DNA from: a bacterium
Lineage (GTDB): Bacteria > Krumholzibacteriota > Krumholzibacteriia > LZORAL124-64-63
Length of the DNA: 64,000 nucleotides
Reading direction: 5' to 3'
Assembly: GCA_016712675.1 (NCBI GenBank)
Contig: JADJQR010000001.1
Location: forward strand, 2,542,001-2,606,000
In this document: in pieces, positions 7,722 to 17,531 of the stretch
Layout: each line of letters opens with the position of its first letter
Position numbering within the stretch: the first letter of the stretch is position 1
The notes under the pieces: generated by a model
Told to the model about the DNA's origin: nothing
What the model saw: the letters and a program-made list of their open reading frames with translations, nothing else
The model's database searches: none
Translations under genes and position numbers: made by a program

Positions 7722-8996
7722 TCAGGCGTCGAACGACTTCGAGCTCACGTTGAGCAGCAGCCCCACCATGGCCGAGGTCACCAGCAGGTTCGAGCCGCCG
7801 TAGCTCATCAGCGGCAGCGGGATGCCGGTCACGGGCATCAGGCCGGTCGTGATGGAGATGTTGACCACGACATGGAACGCCAGGTACGAGACGATACCGA
7901 CGGCCAGGAATCGCGTGAAGGGCTTGCGCACGGCTGCCGCGTGGTCGACCCCGCGCAGGATCATCACGAAGAACAGGGCGACCACCACGAGCGCCCCGAC
8001 GAAGCCCAGTTCCTCGCCTACGACCGAGAAGATGAAATCGGTCTGTCGCTCCGGCAGGAAGGCCAGCCCCTTCTGGGTGCCCTTCAGGTAGTGCGTGCCG
8101 AACAGCCCGCCCGAACCGATGGCCACCTTCGACTGCAGCCCCTGGTAGCCGGCGCTGAAGGCGTGCTCGGCCGGCCGGAACCAGGCCATCACGCGGTCCT
8201 GCTGGTAGCCCTTCAGCCCCGACCACACGACCGGGACAGCGATGCCGGACAGGACGCTCACCGCCAGCATCGTCACCTTGGCCGGGATCGACCAACGGAC
8301 CCAGTAGAGCACGCCCAGCAGCAGGAGCAGGTACGCACCCCACGGCCAGGCCTGGTGCGCCACCGTGTCGGAGTAGAACATGATCACGGCGCTGGCGACG
8401 CCGCTGGCGGCCACCAGCAGGAAGATCCCAGGCATGCCGAACCAGAAGATCATGCCCACCCACGCCGCCCAGAACACCAGCGAGGTGCCCAGGTCCGGCT
8501 GCTTCATGACCATCAGGGCCGGGATCGCCGTCAGCAACAGTGAGAAGCCCGTCGCCAGCGACTTCCGCTGGCTGTCGACGCCGCGCGCCAGCAGGCTGGC
8601 GTTGAGGATGATGCAGGAGACTTTCGCCAGCTCCGCCGGCTGCAGGCTCACCGGCCCGAACACCAGCCAGCGCCGGGCGCCGCTGATCACCGGGCCGAAG
8701 ACCGGGACCAGCAGCAGCAGCAGGAGCGACACCAGCCACGGCACCGGCGACAGGTTGTCCAGGTGCCGCAGGGGCACGCGCGAGGCCACGACCAGCCCGA
8801 CGTAGCCCACCAGGGCCCAGGTCAGCTGCCGCCAGAAGACGGACTTGGGCACGCCGGGGTCCACGTCCTCGTAGGGCCCGATGATCGGCTCGGTCACCGA
8901 CCACAGGATGGCCAGGCTCATCAGGCACAGGCCGAGCCAGCACCAGAAGATGATCCGGTCCCCGCGCGGGGTCAGCAGGTGGCGCAGGCCGCCCAT
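7722..8996 (-). CDS. rodA: Rod shape-determining protein RodA (SEDS peptidoglycan polymerase)
   Basis: RodA polymerises glycan strands from lipid II during cell elongation, in complex with PBP2. The 424-residue protein has about ten membrane segments and SEDS signatures: GARRWLVFGPVSLQPAELAK, MKQPDLGTSLVF, LPERQTDFIFSVVGEELGF and TGIPLPLMSYGGSN. The ATG at 8996 overlaps the TGA of mrdA in a TGATG, so the two are probably translationally coupled, matching their stoichiometric partnership. Confidence 0.96.
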   Translation of the reverse strand: MGGLRHLLTPRGDRIIFWCWLGLCLMSLAILWSVTEPIIGPYEDVDPGVPKSVFWRQLTWALVGYVGLVVASRVPLRHLDNLSPVPWLVSLLLLLLVPVFGPVISGARRWLVFGPVSLQPAELAKVSCIILNASLLARGVDSQRKSLATGFSLLLTAIPALMVMKQPDLGTSLVFWAAWVGMIFWFGMPGIFLLVAASGVASAVIMFYSDTVAHQAWPWGAYLLLLLGVLYWVRWSIPAKVTMLAVSVLSGIAVPVVWSGLKGYQQDRVMAWFRPAEHAFSAGYQGLQSKVAIGSGGLFGTHYLKGTQKGLAFLPERQTDFIFSVVGEELGFVGALVVVALFFVMILRGVDHAAAVRKPFTRFLAVGIVSYLAFHVVVNISITTGLMPVTGIPLPLMSYGGSNLLVTSAMVGLLLNVSSKSFDA

Positions 8997-10786
8997 CAAT
9001 CGGCCTCCACGGTCAGGTCGGCCGGCACCTCGACGGGCACCGCGGCGCTGTCGGCCTCGTCCTCGTGGAAGTAGGCCTTCAGGAAATCCCCGGCGATGGG
9101 AGCGGCAACGCTGCCCCCGCCGCCGGCGTTTTCCATGACGATGGCCAGCGCCACTTCGGGCATCGACGCCGGCGCGAAGCACATGAACCAGGCGTGGTCC
9201 TCGCCGTGCGGGTTCTGGGCGGTACCCGTCTTGCCCGCCACCTCGACGGTCTTCAGGCGCGCGGCCCGGCCGGTCCCTTCGGCCACGGTGCGCCGCATCG
9301 CCTCGCGCACCCAGGCCAGGTGCTCGGCGCGGAACGGCAGCGGCTTGGGCTGCCGCCGCACCGGTGTCGGGCTGCGGACGAAGGTCGGATCCGGCATCGT
9401 GCCGCTGCTGGCGATGCGCCCGGCAACCACGGCCATCTGGATCGGGGTCACCAGCAGTTCGCCCTGCCCGATCGAGGTGTTCATCAGCACGCCCCGCGAC
9501 CACTTGCCCTTGCCGACGTGCTTGTTGTACCAGTCGGTGTCCGGGACGTTCCCGCGGACCTCGTCGGAGAACTCACTGGTGACGCGGCTGCCCAGGCCGA
9601 AGGCGCGCGCGGCGGCTGCCAGCTCGTCCACCTGCAGGCGCATGCCCAGCTGGTAGTAGAACGTGTCGCAGGACTGCATCATGGCCCCGGTGTGGTCCAG
9701 CCAGCCGTGGCCCTCCCGCTTATGGCACCGGAAGTAGCGGCCTCCGTAGTTCCAGCCCCCACCGCACGGATCCAGGGAGCTGTTGACCGTGACATGCCCC
9801 CCCGCCAACCCCGCCAGCGAGGTGATCGTCTTGAAGATCGACGCCGGCGGATACGTCGCCTGCGTGATGCGGTTGAAGAGCGGCTTGCCGGGGTCCTCGA
9901 CCAGCGCGTTCCACTGCACCGTGGTCAGCGAGCCGCCCATCACGTTGGGATCGAAGGCCGGGCTGGCGTAGGCCGCCAATACCTCGCCCGTCCGCACGTC
10001 CAGCGCCACCGCGCAGCCCGGTCGGTCCCCGATCGACGCGGCCAGGCGCTGCTGCAGTCGCAGCGAGAGCGTCACCTCGACGTCGGTGCCCGGCACCACG
10101 TCCCGCACCCAGACCGGCTTGCGCCCGACGATGCGCCCGGCGGCGTTGACCTCCTCCAGCTTGATCCCGGCCGACCCCCTCAGGAGCGGCTCCATCGCCT
10201 CCTCGATCCCCAGCTTGCCGATGTAGTCACCCTGGGCATAGACGGTTTCCATGCTGTCGAGCGCCGCCCGCCCGATCTCGCCGACGTAGCCGATGGCGTG
10301 CGCGAACAGCGGCCCGAACAGGTACTGGCGCCGCGAGCGCGTGACGACTTTCACGCCCGGCAGCTCACGGCCCCGCTCCTCGACGGTGAAGATCCGCGAC
10401 GGCGAGGCGTCCGGCACCAGGATCAACTGGTCCTTGCGCGAGGACTGCTGCTCCAGCCGGTCGAGCGTCTCCCAGCGGTCGAGCCCGAACCACTCGATCA
10501 GCTTGCCGAGGGTCGAGTCGGGGCCGGCCGGGGTGAGGCACTTCCGCGGCACGATGATGTCGGCGATGTACTGGTTGGCCACCAGCAGGTTGCCGTCACG
10601 GTCGTGGATGCGACCGCGCGGGGCCCGCACACGGAAGCGGTCCTGGCGGTTCTCCAGCGCCTGGTCCTGGTAGAACGAATGGCGGACAACGGTCAGATGG
10701 AAGAGATTTGCCACCAGGATGGCGAAGGCGACGATGATGACCGTCCGCAGGATCGCGTGCCTGAAGATGAAGTCGCCCTGGTTCAC
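8996..10786 (-). CDS. mrdA: Penicillin-binding protein 2 (elongasome transpeptidase)
   Basis: This is the class B transpeptidase that crosslinks new wall peptides for RodA. The 596-residue protein has an N-terminal membrane anchor (about 12-30) and a dimerisation/pedestal domain including RAPRGRIHDRDG. The penicillin-binding domain has active-site S316-x-x-K319 (ASIFK), S372-C-D374 and K519-T-G-T. All catalytic residues are present. It lies 3 nt after mreD and overlaps rodA by one base. Confidence 0.96.
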   Translation of the reverse strand: MNQGDFIFRHAILRTVIIVAFAILVANLFHLTVVRHSFYQDQALENRQDRFRVRAPRGRIHDRDGNLLVANQYIADIIVPRKCLTPAGPDSTLGKLIEWFGLDRWETLDRLEQQSSRKDQLILVPDASPSRIFTVEERGRELPGVKVVTRSRRQYLFGPLFAHAIGYVGEIGRAALDSMETVYAQGDYIGKLGIEEAMEPLLRGSAGIKLEEVNAAGRIVGRKPVWVRDVVPGTDVEVTLSLRLQQRLAASIGDRPGCAVALDVRTGEVLAAYASPAFDPNVMGGSLTTVQWNALVEDPGKPLFNRITQATYPPASIFKTITSLAGLAGGHVTVNSSLDPCGGGWNYGGRYFRCHKREGHGWLDHTGAMMQSCDTFYYQLGMRLQVDELAAAARAFGLGSRVTSEFSDEVRGNVPDTDWYNKHVGKGKWSRGVLMNTSIGQGELLVTPIQMAVVAGRIASSGTMPDPTFVRSPTPVRRQPKPLPFRAEHLAWVREAMRRTVAEGTGRAARLKTVEVAGKTGTAQNPHGEDHAWFMCFAPASMPEVALAIVMENAGGGGSVAAPIAGDFLKAYFHEDEADSAAVPVEVPADLTVEAD

Positions 10787-10789
10787 GGC

Positions 10790-11281
10790 CTAGTCCTCGG
10801 GGCGCAGCACGCCCGTGAACTCGGCCAGACGCAGCAGCGGCACCCCCACGAGCGCCGAATAGGCGGCCGTCGGCAGGCTCTGCGTCAGCAGCGGCACCAG
10901 GAACCGTTCCTGCGTCAGGTTGCTCTGCACCAGCAGGAACACCAGGTCGTGCAGCAGGACCGCCAGCAGGATCATCACCGCATCGACCAGGACCACGCCG
11001 TGCACCAGGCGCCCGCGCATCCGGCCCAGGCCGAAGCCGAGCACGCACTTGCACAGCGAACGCAGCCCCAGCAGCGGGGGGTTGCCCAGGTCCTGCACCA
11101 GACCGATGACGAAGCCGCCGGCCGTCGCAGGCACCGCCCCGGCCGACAGCGCGAGCAGCACCAGCGCGATGATCGTGAAGTCCGGAGCCCGGCCGGCGAT
11201 ATCGATCAGCGGGGCCACCAGCGCGTCGCCGATGAAGGCGACCAGGAACCAGACCAGCGTCGTGCGGGCGAAGTGCCTCAT
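10790..11281 (-). CDS. mreD: Rod shape-determining protein MreD
   Basis: A 163-residue polytopic inner-membrane protein with five to six hydrophobic segments. Sequence conservation in MreD is low, so the call rests on size, membrane profile and position between mreC and mrdA. The PDFTIIALVLLAL and GFVIGLVQDL stretches resemble the family. Its ATG lies inside the end of mreC (4-nt ATGA overlap), suggesting coupled translation. MreD links MreC and the PBP2-RodA synthase to MreB filaments. Confidence 0.9.
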   Translation of the reverse strand: MRHFARTTLVWFLVAFIGDALVAPLIDIAGRAPDFTIIALVLLALSAGAVPATAGGFVIGLVQDLGNPPLLGLRSLCKCVLGFGLGRMRGRLVHGVVLVDAVMILLAVLLHDLVFLLVQSNLTQERFLVPLLTQSLPTAAYSALVGVPLLRLAEFTGVLRPED

Positions 11282-12117
11282 GGCGCCAGCCCCGTCGCCG
11301 CGCCCAGGCTCGTGACCACGAAGACCGTCTCGTTCACGTCGGCGCTGGCTGCAGGTTCCAGCGTGATCGACATGAACATGCCGTCGGCGGGCCTCTCGAT
11401 CGCCGCCACGACGCCCAGCGGGAAGCCCCGCGGCGTCTGGCCGGCGTCCGGGGCACCGGTCAGGTCCCGCACTTCCGAGATGCCGGAGGTGATCACGAGG
11501 TCACCCGGTTCGACATCCTCGTCGCGCCCGACCATGTCCACGCGGATGGTGCTGGCGTGCGGACGGAGCACGCCTACCAGGCCCGTGCGCTCGAACTCGA
11601 CACCGAGCGCGAAATCGGGCGCCGTGAGCAGTTCCACCCAGGCCTCGCGGGGCCCGACGATCTGCCGCACGCGCCCGATGTAGCCGGATCGCGCGACCAC
11701 CGGCTGGTAGACCCGCCACCCGACCGGCTGCGCGCTGGCGATCTTGATCATGGTCACCTGGCGGCCCCGCTGGCGCATGACCACCCGGCACGGCGCCAGG
11801 TCCCCGGTGTAGCCGGCGTCGAGCGCCGGTCCGGCCATGCGGGCGGCGTCGGCCACCTCGCGCGAGGCGGAGGCAGCCGCCAGTTCGAGTTGCGCCACCT
11901 GGCGCTGCAGATCCGCGTTCTCGGCGCGCAGGCGCACGACATCTCCCGCGAACCCGCGCACACGCAGCCAGGGATCGGTCAGCACGACGGACAGCCGGTC
12001 GGCCACCAGCACGCGCGAATCGCCGGGCAGGAACAGCAGCAGCAGGGACAGGCCGGCGGAGACCGCCAGCGCGGTGACTTCGCCGCGGGGCGAGAACCGG
12101 TGCTGGCGTCCGTTCAT
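11278..12117 (-). CDS. mreC: Rod shape-determining protein MreC
   Basis: MreC is a bitopic periplasmic scaffold that activates PBP2. The 279-residue product has one N-terminal membrane segment (about 16-32) and a coiled-coil of heptad-like Leu/Ala/Glu (about 50-90, RLRAENADLQRQVAQLELA). Beta-rich domains follow, with conserved GYIGRVRQI and DLVITSGIS. Length and order match the family. It starts 22 nt after the end of mreB. Confidence 0.94.
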   Translation of the reverse strand: MNGRQHRFSPRGEVTALAVSAGLSLLLLFLPGDSRVLVADRLSVVLTDPWLRVRGFAGDVVRLRAENADLQRQVAQLELAAASASREVADAARMAGPALDAGYTGDLAPCRVVMRQRGRQVTMIKIASAQPVGWRVYQPVVARSGYIGRVRQIVGPREAWVELLTAPDFALGVEFERTGLVGVLRPHASTIRVDMVGRDEDVEPGDLVITSGISEVRDLTGAPDAGQTPRGFPLGVVAAIERPADGMFMSITLEPAASADVNETVFVVTSLGAATGLAP

Positions 12118-12139
12118 GCCCGCTTCCCGCGTCCCGGCA

Positions 12140-13174
12140 TCAGGTGCGGCCGCTCGGCATGATCACCGGGCGGTACTTCTCGAAGTCGTCGAGGATCTTG
12201 CCGGTGCCCAGCACCACGCAGAACAGCGGGTCGTCCATGAGGTTGATCGGCAGATCGGTCTGTTCGCGCAGCAGCTCGGGCAGGCCGCGCAGCAGCGCGC
12301 CGCCGCCGGTCAGCACGATGCCGCGGTCCTTGATGTCGGCGGCCAATTCCGGCGGCGTCTGCTCCAGGGAGTGCTTGAGCGCGTCGCAGATCTGCTGGAT
12401 CGGTTCCTGCAGCGCCTCACGGATCTCCACCGAGGAGACCTTGATCGTCTTGGGCACGCCAGACACCTGGTACAGGCCCTTGACTTCCATCTCCCGCTCC
12501 TCGTCGAACTTGTGCGCGGAGCCGATGGTCTTCTTGATGTTCTCGGCCGTCTGATCGCCGATCAGCAGGTTGTGGTTCTTCTTCACGTAGTTGACGATGG
12601 CCTCGTCCAGTTCGTCGCCGCCCACGCGGATCGACGTGTCGCACACGATGCCGTTGAGCGCGATCACCGCGATCTCCGAGGTACCGCCGCCGATGTCGAT
12701 GATCATGTTCCCGCTCGGCTGGTCCACCGGCAACCCGACGCCGATCGCCGCGGCCATCGGCTCCGCCACCAGGAACACCTCGCGCGCGCCGGCATGCTTG
12801 GCGCTGTCCCGGACCGCGCGCTTCTCCACCTCGGTGATGCCCGAGGGCACGCAGATGACGATGCGCGGGGCGATGAAGTGCCGCTTCTTCTGCGCCATCT
12901 TGATGAAGTCGCGCAGCATGTACTCGGTGACCTCGAAGTCGGCGATGACGCCGTCCTTCATCGGCCGGATCGCGGCGATGCGGTCGGGGGTCTTGCCCAG
13001 CATCGCCTTGGCCTCGGCGCCCACCGCGTAGACCTTGCCGGTGTGCTTGTCCAGCGCCACCACCGAGGGCTGGTTCAGGACGATGCCCTTGCCCTTGACG
13101 TAGACCAGCGTGTTGGCCGTGCCCAGATCGATGGCGATATCGTTCGTGACCATGCCCTGCAGGTGTTTGAACAT
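12140..13174 (-). CDS. mreB: Rod shape-determining protein MreB (actin homologue)
   Basis: MreB forms membrane-bound filaments that orient the elongasome. The 344-residue protein shows all actin-fold nucleotide motifs: IAIDLGTANTLVYVKGKGIVL at the start (phosphate 1), the phosphate 2 loop MIIDIGGGTSEIA, and the adenosine motif IVLTGGGALLRGL. ARIVICVPSGITEVEKRA is also typical. It lies 30 nt after radC, the linkage seen in Bacillus and other phyla. Filament function is strongly supported by identity. Confidence 0.98.
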   Translation of the reverse strand: MFKHLQGMVTNDIAIDLGTANTLVYVKGKGIVLNQPSVVALDKHTGKVYAVGAEAKAMLGKTPDRIAAIRPMKDGVIADFEVTEYMLRDFIKMAQKKRHFIAPRIVICVPSGITEVEKRAVRDSAKHAGAREVFLVAEPMAAAIGVGLPVDQPSGNMIIDIGGGTSEIAVIALNGIVCDTSIRVGGDELDEAIVNYVKKNHNLLIGDQTAENIKKTIGSAHKFDEEREMEVKGLYQVSGVPKTIKVSSVEIREALQEPIQQICDALKHSLEQTPPELAADIKDRGIVLTGGGALLRGLPELLREQTDLPINLMDDPLFCVVLGTGKILDDFEKYRPVIMPSGRT

Positions 13175-13204
13175 GCCCGAATCCTTCCGGCGGCGGCCGA
13201 TCCG

Positions 13205-14044
13205 TCACCCCGTCGCCGGGGCTGGCCAGCCGTATTCCCTGATGCTGGTGATGTCGGCATCCCCGACCACCAGATGGTCCAACAGCGCAATGCCTAGCAG
13301 TTCGCCACACCTGTCCAGACGTCCGGTCAACTCGAGGTCGTCGCCGCTCGGACGCGGATCTCCGGAGGGGTGGTTATGGGCGACGATGACCGCAGCGGCC
13401 GAGAGCGCGATCGCGGGCTTGAAGACCTCCCGCGGGTGCACGAGCGAGGCGTTCAGCGAGCCCGTCGAGACGGTCTCCAGCGCCCTGACACGGTGCCGTG
13501 CATCGAGATAAAGCGCCATGAAGCGCTCCCTGTCAAGACCCCGGAACTCGTCGCGGAGCAGCCCCGTCAGGTCCTCCGGCCGCCGGACCAGCAGGCCAGT
13601 CACCGCGACCGGCCGCGTCGCCCGCCGCCCCAGTTCCAGGGCCGCCAGCAGACGCCGGGCCCGCGCCGGGCCGAGGCCGGGCCGTGCGGCTAGGACCGCC
13701 GGTGGGCAGGTCGCCAGTTCCACCAGCGGCTGGCGCGCCAGCAGCCTCCGGGCGCCCTCCCGCAGGTCGAAGCCGGCGCGACCCGGCGCCAGGATCCAGG
13801 CCAGGAGCTCGGCATCGCTGCAGGCCCGCGCCCCGTGGCGCCGCAGGCGCGCGTCCGCTTCAGCTTCCTCCGCCTCGGCCGCACTACGGTCCGCCGCGAA
13901 CCGGCTCCCGGCGTCGCCACAACCGCCACCCGGCCGGACGCCGGTCTGCGCAACCGGTCCGCCGCCGCGCTCGCGCGGGCTGAGCGGTTCGGGCACGGCT
14001 TCGCTCACGGCATTATCCTGTACCGACGCGCGTTTGGACATCAT
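13205..14044 (-). CDS. radC: RadC family JAB-domain protein
   Basis: The C-terminal half is a complete JAMM/MPN metalloprotease-like domain with H223-x-H225, seven residues, then S233-x-x-D236 (HNHPSGDP..PSGDD). The helix-hairpin-helix segment (RPGLGPARARRLLAALELG) precedes it at about residues 121-140. The first ~70 residues are Ala/Glu/Arg-rich and look like a low-complexity extension absent from most RadC proteins. The family was once thought to act in DNA repair, but its true substrate is unknown. GGGAG precedes the ATG at 14044. It begins the radC-mre operon and is divergent from aspartokinase. Confidence 0.92.
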   Translation of the reverse strand: MMSKRASVQDNAVSEAVPEPLSPRERGGGPVAQTGVRPGGGCGDAGSRFAADRSAAEAEEAEADARLRRHGARACSDAELLAWILAPGRAGFDLREGARRLLARQPLVELATCPPAVLAARPGLGPARARRLLAALELGRRATRPVAVTGLLVRRPEDLTGLLRDEFRGLDRERFMALYLDARHRVRALETVSTGSLNASLVHPREVFKPAIALSAAAVIVAHNHPSGDPRPSGDDLELTGRLDRCGELLGIALLDHLVVGDADITSIREYGWPAPATG

Positions 14045-14130
14045 AATTGCTCCCGCGCCGTCGCCGCCATGCCCGCGGCGGCGGCTCGTGACCCGCCAAC
14101 TGAGAATTCCCGGTCGTCGGGAGGTCCCAT

Positions 14131-15465
14131 GTGAGCGAACCCGTTCCCTGCGGCGGCCCGGATGCCGGCATCCTCGTGCGCAAGTACGGCGGCTCGAGCC
14201 TGGCCACCGTCGAGCGACTGAAGGAGGTGGCGGCCGACCTGCGTCGCGCTCGCGATCGCGGCCATCGTCTGGTCGTGGTGGTCAGCGCGATGGGCGACAC
14301 CACCGATGACCTGCTGGCCCTGGCCCGCCAGGCGAGCCGCGAACCGCCGCGCCGCGAACTGGACATGCTGCTTTCGGTGGGCGAGCGCATCACCGCCAGC
14401 CTGCTGGCGATGGCCCTGGCGGACGCCGGCTGCCCCGCGCTGAGCCTGACCGGCAGCCAGTGCGGCATCATCACGGACGCCAGCCACAGCGACGCGCGTA
14501 TCATCGAGGTGCGTGGAGACCGTGTGCGCGAAGCGCTCGCGCGTGGCCAAGCAGTGATCGTGGCCGGCTTCCAGGGCGTGAGCCTGGCGAAGGAGATCAC
14601 CACGCTCGGCCGCGGCGGTTCCGACACGACGGCGGTGGCCCTGGCTGCGGCGCTCGGCGCGGTGCGCTGCGAGATCCTCAAGGACGTCGACGGCGTGATG
14701 ACCGCCGACCCGTCGCGCGTGCCCGATGCACGCCTCATCGAGCGTCTGAGCTGGGAGGAGATGGAGAAGATCGCCGCCGCCGGCTGTGGCGTCGTGCACC
14801 TGCGCGCGGTGGAGTACGCAGCCCGCCACGGCGTGGAGATCGTGGTCCGCTCGAGCTTCCACGACCGGCCGGGCACACTGATCGGCGCTCCGGGCGCCCG
14901 AAGGACCGGCGGTGACGGCGCCGACGAGGCGGCCGGGACTTGCGCGGCGGCGCCGGCTCCGGGCAGCGCGGGCGCCGCGCCGGCGGGCCTCCCCGAGCCC
15001 CAGAGCCGCTACCGCCCGCTGGCCCTGCATGTCCACCCGGCGATGGCACGACTGCGCCTGGTCACCGGCGACTTCACCCTGGCCGAAACCTGGCGCGCGC
15101 CGCTGCTGGAACGCCTGGACCCGGCACGCGTGGTCGCCGAGTGGCTCGACGTCTCGGACGGCTACCGCTGGGAGGCCTGGGCCCCGGCCGCCGCGTTCGG
15201 CGACCTGGCGGCCCGTCTGCGCGCGCTGGACGCCGCCGGTGCCGGCACCGTCGACTGGCAGACGGACCTCTCGTGCATCAGCCTGGCGGGCGGGCGGCCC
15301 GACACGTGGCTGCAAGTGCACCGCCACCTCGACGGTCTGCGCGGAGAAGCCGGCGGCGCCCCGTGGCGCGTGCGGGCCGACGGGGCGACGCTCAGGATCC
15401 TGCTGGACGGTGCGGAACCGGGCGATCTGCCGGCCCGACTGCACAGGTCCCTGCTTCGAGATTGA
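14131..15465 (+). CDS. Aspartate kinase with divergent C-terminal domain
   Basis: The first ~265 residues are a normal aspartokinase catalytic domain: KYGGSS near residue 18, [32 protein letters not shown], and [18 protein letters not shown] followed by [18 protein letters not shown]. It phosphorylates aspartate for Lys, Thr, Met and diaminopimelate synthesis. A low-complexity Ala/Gly linker (about 265-295) follows, then ~150 residues with no recognisable canonical ACT-pair motifs. This part could be diverged ACT domains or something new, so allosteric control is uncertain. Start is GTG at 14131 with GGGAGG 6 nt upstream; the ATG two bases before reads into an immediate stop. Its 3' end overlaps the convergent rhomboid gene by 74 nt. 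Confidence 0.88.
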   Translation: MSEPVPCGGPDAGILVRKYGGSSLATVERLKEVAADLRRARDRGHRLVVVVSAMGDTTDDLLALARQASREPPRRELDMLLSVGERITASLLAMALADAGCPALSLTGSQCGIITDASHSDARIIEVRGDRVREALARGQAVIVAGFQGVSLAKEITTLGRGGSDTTAVALAAALGAVRCEILKDVDGVMTADPSRVPDARLIERLSWEEMEKIAAAGCGVVHLRAVEYAARHGVEIVVRSSFHDRPGTLIGAPGARRTGGDGADEAAGTCAAAPAPGSAGAAPAGLPEPQSRYRPLALHVHPAMARLRLVTGDFTLAETWRAPLLERLDPARVVAEWLDVSDGYRWEAWAPAAAFGDLAARLRALDAAGAGTVDWQTDLSCISLAGGRPDTWLQVHRHLDGLRGEAGGAPWRVRADGATLRILLDGAEPGDLPARLHRSLLRD

Positions 15466-16660
15466 ACTCCCGCTCGAGGTATTCCCGCCACGGTCCCGGC
15501 GGCAGTGCGCGGCCGGCTTCGGCCAGCCAGTGGCCGGCCGCCTCGGCATCGCGCGCGCGCCCGCGGCACAGCACGACGATGCGCACAAGTGCGCGTTGCC
15601 CCTGCGCGTGGTCCGGATGCAGCTCGTAGAGGCGGCGGTAGACATCCAGGGCTCCCCGGTAGTCGAGCTGCAGTTCCTTGAAGCGCGCCGCTTCGGACAT
15701 CTCGGCCGGGGACAGCAGATCCGCACGTCCGGCGCGGCACGCCTCGTCGTACACGGCCAGCGCGGCGTCCACGCGCCGCTCGCGCCGATGCAGGTCCCAC
15801 AGGCGGCGCCAGGCCGTGGCCGCCTCCGCCGGCCGGCCGGCTACGTGCTGGCTGCGCGCCAGTTCGAGCAGGGCCTCGCGGTCATCCGGCTTCAGGTCGA
15901 TCGCTTCGGTCCAGGCTCCGGCGGCGGCCAGGTAGTGCCCGTCACCGAAGTAGCGCCGCCCGCGCGCCGCCGCCGCCTCGTAGCGCCCCGCCTTCAACTC
16001 GCCCGTCGCCAGCCCAAGTCCCAGCCCCAGCGCGAACCCGCCAAGATGCGCCCCGAAGCTGACGGTGTTGCCCGTGTGTGGCGTCAACAGCATCTGCGCC
16101 ACCTGCAGGAGTATCCACAGAGGGACCGCCCACAGCACCGGCAGCGGCGTACGCCCCACCTTGTTCTGCCCGCCGATCGGCGCGAACAGCCACCAGGCGA
16201 TCACCACGCGAGCGCTGTGGAACCGCAGCACGGTCAATGCCATCAGCCCGGCGATCGCGCCGGAGGCCCCCAGCACGCCGAGACCGCCCTGCCCGAACAG
16301 CCCGACCGCCGACACCACGCCGTGCGCCAGGTTGCCTCCGGAACCCAGCAGCACGAACAGACCCAGGAGCGCCGGGCGCCCCAAGCGATCCTCCAGCGGC
16401 GGGGCCAGCACGTGCAGGTAGAGCAGGTTGCCTAGCAGGTGCAGCCAGGAACCGTGAAGGAAGACGGCCGTGACCGCCGTCCAGGCGGGGCTGCTGCCCG
16501 GGAAGAACGCGAGATCGAGCGGGTCGGCCCCCAGCGGCGCCGCCAGCCACCGCTGCCAGGCGTAGACAACCGTCAGCGCCGCCATCAGCGCCCAGGTCAA
16601 CCACGGGCGTCGGTACGCCGGCCGGTCGATCCCCACGGGGAAGAAATAGAAAAAGTACAT
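15392..16660 (-). CDS. Rhomboid intramembrane serine protease fused to TPR-like domain
   Basis: The N-terminal ~215 residues are a six-helix rhomboid. It has [16 protein letters not shown], the catalytic GASG with Ser133 (GASGAIAG), and the partner His205 in [10 protein letters not shown]. Rhomboids cleave transmembrane helices inside the bilayer. From about residue 225 to 400 the protein is soluble and helical, with TPR-like repeats ([27 protein letters not shown] and [16 protein letters not shown] halves), suggesting protein-protein recruitment. The long PFAM-like tail is absent from classical GlpG. It lies 147 nt after the ABC ATPase gene and may share its transcript. The active site looks intact; substrate unknown. 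Confidence 0.88.
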   Translation of the reverse strand: MYFFYFFPVGIDRPAYRRPWLTWALMAALTVVYAWQRWLAAPLGADPLDLAFFPGSSPAWTAVTAVFLHGSWLHLLGNLLYLHVLAPPLEDRLGRPALLGLFVLLGSGGNLAHGVVSAVGLFGQGGLGVLGASGAIAGLMALTVLRFHSARVVIAWWLFAPIGGQNKVGRTPLPVLWAVPLWILLQVAQMLLTPHTGNTVSFGAHLGGFALGLGLGLATGELKAGRYEAAAARGRRYFGDGHYLAAAGAWTEAIDLKPDDREALLELARSQHVAGRPAEAATAWRRLWDLHRRERRVDAALAVYDEACRAGRADLLSPAEMSEAARFKELQLDYRGALDVYRRLYELHPDHAQGQRALVRIVVLCRGRARDAEAAGHWLAEAGRALPPGPWREYLEREFNLEAGTCAVGPADRPVPHRPAGS

Positions 16661-16688
16661 GGCCCGCCCTGGACGCGTGACCTCCGGC

Positions 16689-16707
16689 CCGGGTCTTCAG
16701 GACCCGG
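16689..16707 (-). terminator. Weak hairpin between ABC ATPase and rhomboid genes
   Basis: CCGGGTC and GACCCGG form a 7-bp stem with a 5-nt loop in the 147-nt gap after the ATPase stop codon. There is no T-run, so it may only attenuate or be structural. Confidence 0.3.
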
Positions 16708-16807
16708 ACGCACCGGCCAGGGATCGGCAATCGGCAGAAGGACTTGAATCGCGGACTTCAGGGACCTCAGGAACCGTCCGGAGGCCCCGTCCGGCACGCG
16801 CGGACGA

Positions 16808-17530
16808 TCAGGGGCCCCCGGGGACCACGGCCTGGTCACTGACGATGCGCCCGTCGGCCAACCGCACGATCCGCCGCGTGCGGGCCGCGATATCCGGCTC
16901 GTGGGTCACGATCACGATCGTGTGGCCCGCCTCGTTCAGCCCGCCCAGCAACCCCATGATCTCGTCCGAGGTGGTCGAATCAAGGTTTCCGGTCGGCTCG
17001 TCCGCCAGGATCAGCGAGGGATGGTTGACCAGCGCGCGGGCGATGGCCACGCGCTGCCTCTGGCCGCCGGACAGCTCGTTCGGCTTGTGCCAGGAGCGAT
17101 CGGCCAGCCCGACGGCCCGAACCGCCTCGTCCACGCGCGCGCGACGTTCGGCGGTCTTGACGCCGGCGTAGACCAGCGGGAGTTCCACGTTCTGGGCGGC
17201 CGTGCTGCGCGGTAGCAGGTTGAAGGTCTGGAAGACGAACCCGATCTCACGGTTGCGGATGTCGGCCAGCTGGTCGTCGGTCAACGTGCTGACCTCGACC
17301 CCGTTCAGGCGGTACGAGCCGCTGGTCGGCGTGTCCAGGCACCCCAGCATGTTCATCAGCGTCGACTTCCCCGAGCCGCTGGTGCCCATGATGGCCACGT
17401 ACTCGCCGCGACGGATCTGCAGGTCGACCCCGCGGACGGCCGGCACCGACTGCGTGCCCACCACGTAGGTCTTGCACAGCTCGCGGACGTCGATCAGGAC
17501 CTCGCCGGGCGCGGACGCGCCGTGTTCCAT
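16808..17530 (-). CDS. MacB/LolD-type ABC transporter ATP-binding protein
   Basis: A single 240-residue nucleotide-binding domain. Walker A is GTSGSGKST, the signature is [15 protein letters not shown], Walker B is [13 protein letters not shown], and H-loop THEPDIA. The sequence LPLVYAGV and the GNLDS variant are typical of the MacB/LolD/FtsE branch, which drives mechanotransmission rather than classical import. The gene starts 1 nt after the TolC-type gene ends, so the two should be co-translated. The matching permease and membrane-fusion protein are not in this window. Substrate unknown: efflux or lipoprotein/peptide release are both possible. Confidence 0.93.
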   Translation of the reverse strand: MEHGASAPGEVLIDVRELCKTYVVGTQSVPAVRGVDLQIRRGEYVAIMGTSGSGKSTLMNMLGCLDTPTSGSYRLNGVEVSTLTDDQLADIRNREIGFVFQTFNLLPRSTAAQNVELPLVYAGVKTAERRARVDEAVRAVGLADRSWHKPNELSGGQRQRVAIARALVNHPSLILADEPTGNLDSTTSDEIMGLLGGLNEAGHTIVIVTHEPDIAARTRRIVRLADGRIVSDQAVVPGGP

Positions 17531-17531
17531 G

